Made by a program: the position numbers and the translations under genes. The notes beneath the pieces are model-generated. The model saw only the letters and a list, made by a program, of their open reading frames with translations. It did no database searches and was not told the origin of the DNA. From the NCBI GenBank assembly GCA_011391255.1, contig JAABQV010000019.1, forward strand, positions 1 to 45,249: a stretch of DNA of 45,249 nt, read 5' to 3'. Shown in pieces: positions 8,203 through 16,606 of this stretch. How positions within the stretch are numbered: position 1 is the stretch's first letter; every line of letters begins with the position of its first letter. The DNA is from Dechloromonas sp. (GTDB taxonomy: Bacteria > Pseudomonadota > Gammaproteobacteria > Burkholderiales > Rhodocyclaceae).

Positions 8203-10410
8203 ATGCAAGCACAGAAATTCAACTTCTCGAACCTCATCCGATGTACTGCAGTCGGATTTCTGTTGGCCGGTGTTCTTGGCAGCAGCCTGGCTTTAGCCGA
8301 TACACGACCACGGATCGGCCTTGTGCTCGGTGGTGGTGGCGCTCGCGGAGCCGCTCACATCGGTGTGCTCGAAGTGCTCAGGGAGCAACGGGTGCAGATC
8401 GATTGCGTCGCCGGTACCAGCATGGGCGGCCTGGTTTCCGGTGCCTTCGCGGCCGGGCTGACGCCAGATGAAATGTTGCAGGCGATGGATGAGGCCGATT
8501 GGCGAGACATGTTCATGGACTCGCCGGCTGCTTCGGACATCAGTGCGCGTAACCGCAATCTTTCCCGGCGCTTCCTGCCTGGCTCGGAGATCGGGATAAC
8601 CCCAAACGGGGCCGTCCCTTTGCCAGGTGTCGTTAGCGGCCAGAAGATCAAGCTGTTTTTCAACAAGCTGGTACACAGCGAATATGGTGAGCCGCAGATC
8701 GAAAATCTGAAAATGCCGCTTTCAGTGATCGCCACCGACCTGGTGAGTGGCGACAAGGTGGTTTTCCAGAAAGGCAGCCTGACCAAGGCAATGCGGGCCA
8801 GTATGTCGGTGCCCGGGCTGATGTCGCCGGTCGAGGATGGCGGCACACGACTGGTGGACGGCGGCTTGGTGGACAACGTCCCGATCGATGAAGTACGCAA
8901 GCGCTGCAATCCGGATATCGTGATTGCCGTTAATGTTGGCTCGCCGCTGCTCACGGCCAAAGAGATCGGTTCCCTCGTTTCCGTCGCCGGTCAGATGGTG
9001 AATATCCTGACCGAGCAGAACGTCACCAAGTCGCTGGCGTCGTTGAAGCCGACCGACATTTATATCAAGCCTGATCTGGAGGGCATTACCGCCGGCGATT
9101 TCGAGCGCTATGCTGAAACTGCAAAACGCGGCAGAGTGGCGGCAGAAGCTGTTGTCGCGCAACTGCGTAAGCTGTCGCAGGGCGACAATCAGTACGCTGC
9201 TTGGTGGGCAAGCGTCGTGCCGGAGCGCAGCATTCAGCCAATAATCGATAGTGTCGAAGTGGCAGGTATCAAGCGCACCAATCAGGATGTTATTGCGACC
9301 CGATTCAAGGGTTATGAGGGCAAACCGCTCGATCCAAAGCGCATCGACATGGACATGATGCAAACCTATGGTGAGAGTGAATTCGATTCGGTCGATTATT
9401 CACTTGTGACTGCACGTGATCGCAACATCCTGCGGGTTACGCCGGTCGAGAAAGAATTCGGCCCGGATTATGTCCGCGCCGGCATCAACCTCGACTCTAT
9501 ACTGGGCCGGGAAGCTACTTACGACCTGCGCCTGGCCTATCACAAGACCTGGCTCAACAGCCTCGGCGGTGAATGGCTGACTGGCGTGCAGATTGGCAAT
9601 AAGCCGAAGCTATTTACCGAAATTTACCAGCCGCTCGACCCGACCCGACGCTTCTTCGTGGAAGGTGGGATTTCCTACCAGCGCGAGCCGCTGAAGGCCT
9701 GGCAGAATAACAAGAATATTGCCGACTACAAAGTCGATGAAGTCCGGCTCGATCTGATGGGCGGCATGCAGGTCGGGATGCTGGGGGCGATCCGCCTGGG
9801 CTGGACCGAGAAACGCCGCGAAGCCAACCTGGAGACCGGCACCTTAGCCATAGAAAGCGGCAGCAAGACCTTTGGTGGATGGTCTGCCAGGGTCGATTTC
9901 GACCAGTTCGACCGGCTGTATTTGCCGACCCGCGGCTGGATGGTTCGAGGGAGCTATTTCGATTCGCCTGATGAAAACTATAGCAAGGCCGAACTGGAGC
10001 TGCGCCTGTCGCGTTCGATCGGTGGCCTGATTTTTCACGGTCGCCTCTACGGTGCCGGCTCACCGCGTGGCGACCTGCCTGCCTTCGACCCCGTGGCGAT
10101 GGGCGGCTTCCTCAACATGTCGGGCTTCGCCCGAAATCAGGTAGTCGGCGATTCCGTCAGTTACGGCAGTATCCGTGCTGAAAAGGTCGTTGGCCAATTA
10201 CCGCTGGGTCTGCGCGGCGACATGCGTGTCGGCATGGCGCTGGAGAGCGGCAAGGTCGGTGGCCGCTACACGGAAACCAATCTCGAGGGCTGGCAGAACT
10301 CGCTGGCCATCTATGCCGGTGGCGAAACGCCGCTCGGACCGGTCTACGCCGGTTACGGCTACGCCCCCAACGGCATGTCGAATATCTATATTTTTGTCGG
10401 GACGCCGTAG
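8203..10410 (+). CDS. Patatin-like phospholipase autotransporter, type Vd (PlpD-like)
   Basis: A 735-residue protein in four parts: a signal peptide (about 1-32), a patatin lipase domain (about 35-330), a single POTRA-like domain (about 345-420, starting SIQPIIDSVEVAGIKRTNQD) and a C-terminal 16-strand-type barrel (to GMSNIYIFVGTP). The lipase has the oxyanion loop GGGGARG (43-49), the nucleophile elbow GTSMG with Ser73, and the catalytic Asp219 in DGG. This order is that of the type Vd secretion family, where the barrel puts the lipase on or outside the cell surface. Neighbours are periplasmic and outer-membrane proteins. The ribosome binding site is weak (AAGAAG). The substrate is probably phospholipid; the biological target is unknown. 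Confidence 0.88.
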   Translation: MQAQKFNFSNLIRCTAVGFLLAGVLGSSLALADTRPRIGLVLGGGGARGAAHIGVLEVLREQRVQIDCVAGTSMGGLVSGAFAAGLTPDEMLQAMDEADWRDMFMDSPAASDISARNRNLSRRFLPGSEIGITPNGAVPLPGVVSGQKIKLFFNKLVHSEYGEPQIENLKMPLSVIATDLVSGDKVVFQKGSLTKAMRASMSVPGLMSPVEDGGTRLVDGGLVDNVPIDEVRKRCNPDIVIAVNVGSPLLTAKEIGSLVSVAGQMVNILTEQNVTKSLASLKPTDIYIKPDLEGITAGDFERYAETAKRGRVAAEAVVAQLRKLSQGDNQYAAWWASVVPERSIQPIIDSVEVAGIKRTNQDVIATRFKGYEGKPLDPKRIDMDMMQTYGESEFDSVDYSLVTARDRNILRVTPVEKEFGPDYVRAGINLDSILGREATYDLRLAYHKTWLNSLGGEWLTGVQIGNKPKLFTEIYQPLDPTRRFFVEGGISYQREPLKAWQNNKNIADYKVDEVRLDLMGGMQVGMLGAIRLGWTEKRREANLETGTLAIESGSKTFGGWSARVDFDQFDRLYLPTRGWMVRGSYFDSPDENYSKAELELRLSRSIGGLIFHGRLYGAGSPRGDLPAFDPVAMGGFLNMSGFARNQVVGDSVSYGSIRAEKVVGQLPLGLRGDMRVGMALESGKVGGRYTETNLEGWQNSLAIYAGGETPLGPVYAGYGYAPNGMSNIYIFVGTP

Positions 10411-10438
10411 CAATACGGCGTTCGTTACGGTCAACCGT
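10402..10438 (+). other. Two consecutive hairpins between patatin and DUF1254 genes
   Basis: ACGCCGT/ACGGCGT (10402-10408/10415-10421) and ACGGT/ACCGT (10427-10431/10434-10438) form adjacent stems overlapping the patatin stop codon. There is no T-run, so partial attenuation or mRNA 3'-end protection is more likely than full termination. Confidence 0.4.
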
Positions 10439-10454
10439 GATTTAAGGAGAAAAA

Positions 10455-11966
10455 ATGAAAACACCATTCGCCCTCAAGGCTGCAATCCTGGCCACGCTGG
10501 CATTCGGACTTTCAGCACCAACGCTTGCAGCTTCACCGAATATGAAGATGACGACCACCATGGCGCCGGGTATCGCGACGCCGGACAAGGTCAAGACTCG
10601 GCTGGGCGAACTGAAGTTCTTCGCTGGCTTCCCGGACAAGGCATCAGTCGACAAGCTTTACGACAATCTCGACTTCCAGCGCGCCGTCCAGGCCTACCTG
10701 CTCGCTCTGCCGGCAGTCAGCCAGGCCTACAACCGGAAAGAGATTCTTAATCTCGGCCCGGCCAATACCACCGTGCCTATCTTTGAAAACCGCATGGATT
10801 CGAAGGCGGTCTTCCTGACCCCCAACACCGAGACCCCCTATAGCTGGATGTGGATCGACCTGAGCAAGGGCCCGGTCGTCCTCGAAGCGCCACCCAAGGT
10901 GCTCGGTGCACTCAATGACATGTGGTATCGCTGGGTAATTGATATCGGCCTGACCGGGCCGGACAAGGGCGCCGGTGGCAAGTATCTGATCCTGCCACCC
11001 GGCCACACAGATCCCGTTCCCGATGGCTACATCGTCGTCAAGTCACCAACGTTCAGTCTCTGGGCGCCCTGGCGCAGCTTCGTCGTCGACGGCGACCCGA
11101 AGCCGGGTGTCGATCTGGTCAAGAAACACACGCGGGCTTATCTCCTCTCGGATGCGGCCAACCCGCCAGCGATGAACTTCGTCAATGTCTCCGGCAAGGA
11201 TTTCGGCACCGTTGCGCCCGGTGACTATGCCTTCTGGGGCCTGCTCAATCAGGTGGTTCAGGTAGAACCCAGCGAATCGCTCGACCCGGTGCGCCTCGGT
11301 TTTTACGCTTCACTCGGCATCGTCAAAGGCAAGCCCTTCGCGCCTGATGCCAGGATGAAGAAGATTCTCACTGAAGCAGCCGCCGTCGGCGATGCCTCAG
11401 CACGCGCCATTGCCTTCCGAATTCGTGACAAGGAAGACTTTTACTACGACAACAGCGCCTGGCGGCTCCCTTTCCTCGGCGGCTACAAGTTCGAAAACCA
11501 GCCTGGCGTCATGAATATGGACGGCTACGTAATGTATTACTTCTTGGCGACCGGCGTTACACCGGCGATGGAAGAAAAGATGGTCGGCCAGGGATCGCAG
11601 TACGCCTGGGCAGCCGTCGACGCCAAAGGGGCTCCGCTTGATGGTAGCAAATCCTACAAACTGCGCCTGCCACCCAACGTGCCGATCCAGAACTTCTGGT
11701 CGGTGATTGTTTATGACAATCAGGCGCGCTCGATGGTGCAAACAGACCAGCAGTTCCCCAGTGTCAGCAGCCAGAACAAGGACCTTGTGGTCAATGCCGA
11801 CGGCTCAATCGACATCTTCTTTGGTCCCAAGGCACCGGCCCAGAAGGCCAACTGGATCCAGACCGTTCCCGGCCAGAGCTGGAACACCATCCTGCGCCTC
11901 TATAGCCCGCTGGAACCGTGGTTCAACAAGACATGGCGACCGGGCGAGATCGAGCTGATCAAATGA
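10455..11966 (+). CDS. Exported DUF1254/DUF1214 protein
   Basis: A 503-residue protein with a signal peptide (LSAPTLAA near residue 24) and a strong AAGGAG site. The N-terminal domain (about 50-190) is DUF1254: FFAGFPDKASVDKLYDNLDF, YNRKEILNLGPAN, FLTPNTETPYSWMWIDLSKGP and KYLILPPGH. The C-terminal domain (about 370-490) is DUF1214: YKLRLPPNVPIQNFWSVIVYD, then SVSSQNKDLVVNADGS and WNTILRLYSPLEPWF. These proteins are widespread in bacteria, periplasmic, and of unknown activity. It follows the patatin gene by 44 bases and precedes a porin-like gene by 65, so these may be one unit. Confidence 0.85.
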   Translation: MKTPFALKAAILATLAFGLSAPTLAASPNMKMTTTMAPGIATPDKVKTRLGELKFFAGFPDKASVDKLYDNLDFQRAVQAYLLALPAVSQAYNRKEILNLGPANTTVPIFENRMDSKAVFLTPNTETPYSWMWIDLSKGPVVLEAPPKVLGALNDMWYRWVIDIGLTGPDKGAGGKYLILPPGHTDPVPDGYIVVKSPTFSLWAPWRSFVVDGDPKPGVDLVKKHTRAYLLSDAANPPAMNFVNVSGKDFGTVAPGDYAFWGLLNQVVQVEPSESLDPVRLGFYASLGIVKGKPFAPDARMKKILTEAAAVGDASARAIAFRIRDKEDFYYDNSAWRLPFLGGYKFENQPGVMNMDGYVMYYFLATGVTPAMEEKMVGQGSQYAWAAVDAKGAPLDGSKSYKLRLPPNVPIQNFWSVIVYDNQARSMVQTDQQFPSVSSQNKDLVVNADGSIDIFFGPKAPAQKANWIQTVPGQSWNTILRLYSPLEPWFNKTWRPGEIELIK

Positions 11967-12031
11967 GCCACAATCAGTTTTCAGGTTCTACCTGCCCCCA
12001 TGGGCAAAAAAATATTTAAAGGAGAAAGGCT

Positions 12032-12850
12032 ATGAAACACTTCGCATGCAAGGCATTTATATTGTCTGCCGTGGCACTGGTTGCGCCAGCGCAGGCACAA
12101 GAGACGGTAGCGGTGGACGCGGCAGCAGAGGCCGCCAAAAAACTGTCGAACCCGGTGGCGGCGATGATAAGTGTACCGTTTCAGTACAACCACGACAGGC
12201 TCAGCGGGGCGAATGACGGCGCGACCAAAAACACGCTGGTCATGCAACCGGTGATCCCGGCCTCGCTGAACGACGACTGGAACCTGATCACGCGTATCGT
12301 CATGCCGGTCATCGACCAAAAAGGCTACGCGAATGCTGCACAGAATGAATCGGGTCTCGGCGATACCACGGCCAGCCTCTTCTTCTCGCCGAAATCACCA
12401 ACCGCTGGTGGCTTGATCTGGGGCGCGGGGCCAGCCTTTCTGCTGCCGACAGCAACTCAAGATGTTCTTGGCTCCGAAAAATGGGGCCTCGGGCCGACGG
12501 GTGTGGTCCTCAAACAGTTCGGTCCGTGGTCGGTCGGCGTTCTGGCCAATCACATCTGGTCCTTTGCCGGTAGCGACAACCGCAGCGACGTCAACGCCAC
12601 TTTCCTGCAGCCCTTTATCAGCTACACCACCAGCACACATACGACCATTGGGATGAATTCGGAATCCACCTACGACTGGAAAGGCAACCAATGGACGGTG
12701 CCCGTAAACTTTCAGGTCGGGCAAGTGCTCAAGATCGGCTCCCAGCTCATTCAACTCACGGTCGGCGCAAGGTATTGGGCCGAGGCACCGGACAATGGCC
12801 CGGAAGGTTGGGGCTACAGAGCACAGTTGACGCTTCTCTTCCCCAAATAA
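12032..12850 (+). CDS. Outer-membrane transporter-like protein
   Basis: A 272-residue protein with a signal peptide ending at AQAQ|E and a strong AAAGGAG site. The body is barrel-like: AAMISVPFQYNHD, then NLITRIVMPVID, GLGDTTASLFFSPK, and a final strand GYRAQLTLLFPK. GLGDT and IPFQ patterns are typical of the 'transporter/neuromedin U' group, related to the MetA-pathway phenol degradation family. It probably forms an outer-membrane channel. It closes the 12.8-kb run of exported proteins that begins with a similar protein at the left edge. Confidence 0.65.
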   Translation: MKHFACKAFILSAVALVAPAQAQETVAVDAAAEAAKKLSNPVAAMISVPFQYNHDRLSGANDGATKNTLVMQPVIPASLNDDWNLITRIVMPVIDQKGYANAAQNESGLGDTTASLFFSPKSPTAGGLIWGAGPAFLLPTATQDVLGSEKWGLGPTGVVLKQFGPWSVGVLANHIWSFAGSDNRSDVNATFLQPFISYTTSTHTTIGMNSESTYDWKGNQWTVPVNFQVGQVLKIGSQLIQLTVGARYWAEAPDNGPEGWGYRAQLTLLFPK

Positions 12851-12925
12851 GCCAGGGCGGTCTCAAACATCAAGTCCAGCTCCGTGTGGGATGTTGCCAC
12901 TTTGTATTCCAGCACCCACACGCGC

Positions 12926-13708
12926 TCACTGCCCCGGCAAGGCGAGCGCCTCTTTTAACGCCTTGGTCGCCCGCCAGCGATACTCGGCGCGATTTTCCTC
13001 CGTTGAGCGACCGCAAACCAGTTCGGCCAGCCAAGTGCTTGGCCACTCAGCGTCGATGTGGACGGCCCCGCTGATTCTGAAATGCGCCGGTGCCGGCAAA
13101 GCGGAAACCATACCGAGCGCGTTTCCCTCAGCGTTGCACACCGACGGCTCGCTGGTCAGCACCAGTGCACGGGACTTGAGAACGGCCGCCGCCCGCGCGC
13201 CTAGGCCATCCCGGTCAACCGGATCGAGCCCAACCCAGATGGCCATGTTCGGAGCATCTGCTGCTGACAATAAGCTCGACAAACCACCAGCCGAGAACCC
13301 GAGCAGCCCGATTCGCGCCGGGTCAATACGAATTTTCCATAATTTGTCCTCAATCAAGTGGGTTCGCAATTCCGAAATAAAACGGCCATTGCGGACATGA
13401 TCTGACCAAGCTGGGAGATCAGGTACCACCGCTACAAACCCCTCCTTGGCAAGATGCTCTCCCCATCCAGACATGTTTTGACGATGTCTTGAGAAGCCAT
13501 GAACAACGATCACCATTGCTGCTTTTGCTTTGCTGGCCGGTCGATAGACGTCCACATTCGAACTGCCGCTGGGGAGCTCAACCCGAATGGTTTTGTGAGT
13601 GATATTGCCGCTGATGTCAGGGTTCGCATAAGCGAAGGAGGCAAGAAATACCAGTAGTGCAGCCATGGCGCTGGCGACCCTTGGGGCTGTATGTCGCTTC
13701 GGGTTCAT
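12926..13708 (-). CDS. Exported alpha/beta hydrolase (dienelactone hydrolase-like)
   Basis: A 260-residue protein with a signal peptide (AYA|NP near residue 28). The alpha/beta hydrolase fold is shown by VIVVHGFSRHRQN (the HG oxyanion region), GLLGFSAGG with nucleophile Ser139, a likely acid in GLDPVD, and a His in GAVHIDAEWP. It resembles chlorophyllase or dienelactone hydrolase-type esterases; the substrate is unknown. Its ATG overlaps the stop codon of the upstream small gene by one base (TGATG), so the two are translationally coupled. It converges with the porin-like gene ending at 12850. Confidence 0.75.
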   Translation of the reverse strand: MNPKRHTAPRVASAMAALLVFLASFAYANPDISGNITHKTIRVELPSGSSNVDVYRPASKAKAAMVIVVHGFSRHRQNMSGWGEHLAKEGFVAVVPDLPAWSDHVRNGRFISELRTHLIEDKLWKIRIDPARIGLLGFSAGGLSSLLSAADAPNMAIWVGLDPVDRDGLGARAAAVLKSRALVLTSEPSVCNAEGNALGMVSALPAPAHFRISGAVHIDAEWPSTWLAELVCGRSTEENRAEYRWRATKALKEALALPGQ

Positions 13709-13971
13709 CAGCGTTTTAAAACCCCTTTTACCTTCAACGCGTCTTTTGCTATCTGGATACGCAGCGGTAAGTCCTTGGTGTCACGGGTAACGAGATTCAA
13801 AGCGAAAAGCCATGTGTCGTTATGGACGAAGCGCTGCCCCGTACTGAGGGATTCGGTCACGATGGTTCCGTCCACACCTGCATTGAGGAACAGTTGTTCA
13901 ATTGCTGCATCTTCTGAACGCAGATAGGTCGGGATACAAAGGCACAAGGCCAGAAGGATCAGTTTGAGCAT
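13708..13971 (-). pseudogene. Internally deleted class D (OXA-type) beta-lactamase remnant
   Basis: An 87-residue frame with a signal peptide. Residues 20-52 ([26 protein letters not shown]) resemble the start of class D beta-lactamases. Residues 53-87 ([27 protein letters not shown]) resemble the extreme C-terminus of the same family; OXA-10 has FFAFN then KLPLR in the same order. Everything between is gone, including the STFK serine motif, the SxV motif and the KTG motif, so it cannot be an active enzyme of this class. The join lies near 13815 and keeps the frame. Full enzymes have about 250-270 residues, so about 170 codons are missing. It overlaps the hydrolase start and may survive only as its leader cistron. 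A small unrelated exported protein is possible. Confidence 0.55.
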
Positions 13972-14251
13972 TGCGCCAGATGGAAGGTTGCTACAGAGGT
14001 AATAAAACCTAGTGATTCAAATGTAACAGCGACAGGCCGCTTCTGGCCAGGGCTTGCCTTACGCGCAATCTAGCCCAAGGGCAGCAACGGTGCATACCTG
14101 CCGACCAATCAGAAAACTTGGACCGCACCGATTGAATGGCGGCTTCGGAGAAATCACCCCAAGCGAACGACTGCAAATGAGAAAGAGCTCGACTGACTCT
14201 TCATGGCCGTTAGCCGCAGTCGATCCACCCCCGGGTTGGTGCAATTCGTTA
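13972..14251. other. Gene-free stretch between two divergent units
   Basis: No convincing coding frame is seen; frames on either strand here lack ribosome binding sites and family resemblance. It separates the leftward hydrolase pair from the rightward hipBA operon and should hold the promoter of the hydrolase pair, which I could not place with confidence. Confidence 0.5.
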
Positions 14252-14294
14252 ATATAGATATTGACTAAGAAATACGATTAACTACAATCTATAT
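14252..14294 (+). promoter_or_regulatory. hipBA promoter with flanking inverted repeat
   Basis: A sigma-70 promoter is visible: TTGACT (14261-14266), 16 bases, TACAAT (14283-14288). An 8-bp perfect inverted repeat, ATATAGAT (14252-14259) and ATCTATAT (14287-14294), sits just before the -35 box and across the end of the -10 box to the start site. HipB proteins repress their own operon, so this is the likely operator. The predicted start site is only a few bases before the ATG at 14297, so the mRNA is leaderless or nearly so. Confidence 0.65.
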
Positions 14295-14296
14295 GT

Positions 14297-14659
14297 ATGC
14301 CAAAAACTGCCAAAGCCCTTCTGCAACTCCCGCCAGCCACCGCCGCCGCCATTGAAAAGCTCGGCGCTGACTTGGCTGTCGCCCGCTTGCGTCGCAAAGA
14401 GTCGCTGAAGACCTGGGCGAAGCGCATGGGGGTTTCGGTGCCCACGCTGCAACGACTGGAGGCCGGCGACCCCGGGGTAGGCATCGGCATCGTCGCAACC
14501 GCACTCTGGCTTATCAACCGCGATGGTGAGCTTGGAAATCTCGCCGCACCCGAGCATGACCAAGGGGCTATCGAGATGGAAGTACGGGCAGCCGTTGAGC
14601 TTGGACGTGCTCGTGCTCAAGCCTCCGCAGATGCACGCACTCGGGCGAAGAAGAACTGA
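14297..14659 (+). CDS. hipB: HipB-like XRE antitoxin
   Basis: A 120-residue protein with a helix-turn-helix of XRE type: ADLAVARLRRKESLKTWAKRMGVSVPTLQRLEAGDPGVGIG at about residues 28-68. The C-terminal tail is Ala/Arg/Lys-rich. Such proteins bind the toxin HipA and the operon's own promoter. The start is set by the promoter position and has no Shine-Dalgarno sequence. The stop is one base from the hipA ATG. Family membership is secure from the toxin next door. It differs from E. coli HipB in length (88 residues there). Confidence 0.8.
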   Translation: MPKTAKALLQLPPATAAAIEKLGADLAVARLRRKESLKTWAKRMGVSVPTLQRLEAGDPGVGIGIVATALWLINRDGELGNLAAPEHDQGAIEMEVRAAVELGRARAQASADARTRAKKN

Positions 14660-14660
14660 A

Positions 14661-15977
14661 ATGCGCCTGGATGATTTGTACCTCTGGTTTTTGGGCGAAC
14701 CAGCGGCACCACGCTATGTCGGCGCACTGAAACTGGTTTCCGCCGGTAAAGGTGTCTCGCTGCATTACAGCGAAGAGTGGCTGGCTAACGGCTTTGCGCT
14801 GAGCGAAGACCTTCCTCTCTTTAATACCGAGTTTTTGCCACCCGGTCGCCTGGCCGCTGACGAGCAACGCGCAGTCGGTGCGGTCGATGATGCACGCCCT
14901 GACCGCTGGGGCGAAAAAGTCATCCGCTTCGTAGACAAACCCAAGCGTCTCTCCTTGATGGAGTATCTGTATTACGCAGGCGACGACCGGTTTGGCGCAT
15001 TGGGTGTTTCGACTTCAGCGACAACCTACAGTCCCCGCAGTGGCGGAGCGCTGCCTCGGCTTGAAGATGCGCAGCAACTAAGCGAGGTGGTGGCAAAAAT
15101 TGAAGCTTCGGAGCCGCTCAGCGCTTTAGAGGCCAAGATAATCGCTGGCGGCGGTAGTCCGCTGGGTGGTGCAAAACCCAAAGCGCTGATCGAGATCGAT
15201 GGCGAGCAATGGGTCATCAAGTTCTTCAACAATGAACCGGTCGATACGCCACTCATTGAGCATGCAACGATGACGCTTGCCGCACTAGCAGGTATTACGG
15301 TAGCCGAGACGCAGCTTATCCGTCTAGCAGATGGAAATGCGATTGCGATTCGCCGCTTTGACCGAGAGCAGGGAAAAAGGATTCACAGCATCTCTGCAGG
15401 CACCGCCATCCGTGCTGCCACTGCATCTGGTACCGAGCCTGAGATGGGCTACCCTGAGTTGGCGCGCATTCTCCGCCGCGTAGGTATCACTCGGGATGAC
15501 ATCAACCAACGCGATGCGAGAGAGCTTTTCCGCCGCATGGTATTCAATATTTTGCTCGACAATACCGACGACCATGAGAAGAATCACTCGCTGCTGGTCG
15601 TCAATCCCTCTGATTTTGGCCGTCTCAAGCTGGCACCAGCCTACGATATTTTGCCGACCAACTCTGGCCAGGGTTACCAGGAGTTCATCTGTGGCGTTCA
15701 AGGCCGGGACTCGACGCTTGAGAATGCGATGTCGCAGTGCGAAGCATTTGGTCTGCTGCCCGGCGAAGCTGCGGCCGAAGTTGCTGCTGTAGTCGGCGTG
15801 GTGAACACCTGGCAAGCTCATTTCGAGCAAGCCGGTGTAGCTGCCCACGACATTAAGAGCCTTGCAGAGCGCATCGATGGCGATGAACTGCTGAAGCAGC
15901 GCAGACAATTTGACGCATCCCGTTTCCAGGGGCTAACTCGAAAGAAACAGCGGAAAAGTCCTTTTCAGCCCTCCTGA
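14661..15977 (+). CDS. hipA: HipA-family serine/threonine kinase toxin
   Basis: A 438-residue HipA protein. The N-terminal subdomain has GDDRFGALG (107-115). A Gly-rich loop GGGSPLGGAKPKAL (163-176) holds the likely autophosphorylated Ser166, which corresponds to Ser150 of E. coli HipA. The catalytic loop is NTDDHEKNHS with Asp304 and Asn308, and the metal-binding Asp329 is in APAYDILP. E. coli HipA phosphorylates glutamyl-tRNA synthetase and so induces dormancy; other HipA proteins use other aminoacyl-tRNA synthetases. In this window both lysS and gltX are present, which is coincidence as far as sequence shows. The ATG at 14661 follows hipB by one base; an in-frame GTG/ATG frame further upstream overlaps hipB and is rejected. 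All key residues are intact. Confidence 0.88.
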   Translation: MRLDDLYLWFLGEPAAPRYVGALKLVSAGKGVSLHYSEEWLANGFALSEDLPLFNTEFLPPGRLAADEQRAVGAVDDARPDRWGEKVIRFVDKPKRLSLMEYLYYAGDDRFGALGVSTSATTYSPRSGGALPRLEDAQQLSEVVAKIEASEPLSALEAKIIAGGGSPLGGAKPKALIEIDGEQWVIKFFNNEPVDTPLIEHATMTLAALAGITVAETQLIRLADGNAIAIRRFDREQGKRIHSISAGTAIRAATASGTEPEMGYPELARILRRVGITRDDINQRDARELFRRMVFNILLDNTDDHEKNHSLLVVNPSDFGRLKLAPAYDILPTNSGQGYQEFICGVQGRDSTLENAMSQCEAFGLLPGEAAAEVAAVVGVVNTWQAHFEQAGVAAHDIKSLAERIDGDELLKQRRQFDASRFQGLTRKKQRKSPFQPS

Positions 15978-16066
15978 CCGAGGTGGGCGGGCAACTTCAG
16001 CCGCTAACGGTTATCCAGCCAAAACTTTGCTGCGAGCATATTTCCGGGCTCTTAATAAAAACAGCC

Positions 16067-16420
16067 CTACTTCCGAATCGCCTGATTGCGCCCTGAAAAT
16101 TTGTCACTCATGCGAAACACGGCGTCGCTGAAGGTGCCGGTCGAGTTTTCGCGGCAGTAGCGATTGATATTGAGTTCAACCGTACCGCTGGAAACCGCCG
16201 AAACTTGCTGGCTTTGCAAGGCATAGTTGTGTCCGGTCAGCACGCCGCGCGCCCAGGCGATATGGTTCTCGCGCAGATCTGGATCGTCCTTGGACTTGTT
16301 CCAGGCGGCACAGGACATGTCATCAAAACCAAGAATATTGACATCTGATGCCGCTGGTGCGCTGGCCGCCAGCGCGCTATGAAGAACGAAGACAAGGGGC
16401 AAAACTTTGCGCAAACGCAT
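16067..16420 (-). CDS. Small exported protein, unknown function
   Basis: A 117-residue protein with a signal peptide (LVFVLHSALAASAPAA). The mature part has two Cys (MSCAAWNKS and NRYCREN) and a YxxQ-like core, RGVLTGHNYALQSQQV. The C-x-x-W ... RG-x-x-x-G-x-N ... YC-x-E-N pattern resembles short periplasmic proteins of the HdeA or Rap1a type, in which one disulfide joins two helices, but I would not assign it to either. It is alone, leftward, between hipA and lysS. An inhibitor, chaperone or immunity role is speculation. Confidence 0.55.
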   Translation of the reverse strand: MRLRKVLPLVFVLHSALAASAPAASDVNILGFDDMSCAAWNKSKDDPDLRENHIAWARGVLTGHNYALQSQQVSAVSSGTVELNINRYCRENSTGTFSDAVFRMSDKFSGRNQAIRK

Positions 16421-16606
16421 TTGAGGCTCTCTCTTTTCAGAAGCAGCGAGGGGCTGCGATTTGCCATGATTATCTCACCAGCGTCGCTACAGCGAAAAGC
16501 CGTCGGTTAAATTGTTCTCCGGCCTTGTCCCGACAGGGCGAAATCGGCGAAAATTGCCTGCTTTACGCGGTTGACCGCAGCCAAACTCCATTTTTTAGGA
16601 TTCCCC

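Noticed and set aside
14523..14660. In-frame upstream start for hipA
   Set aside because: It would overlap hipB by 137 bases; MRLDDLYLWF at 14661 gives the normal HipA start.
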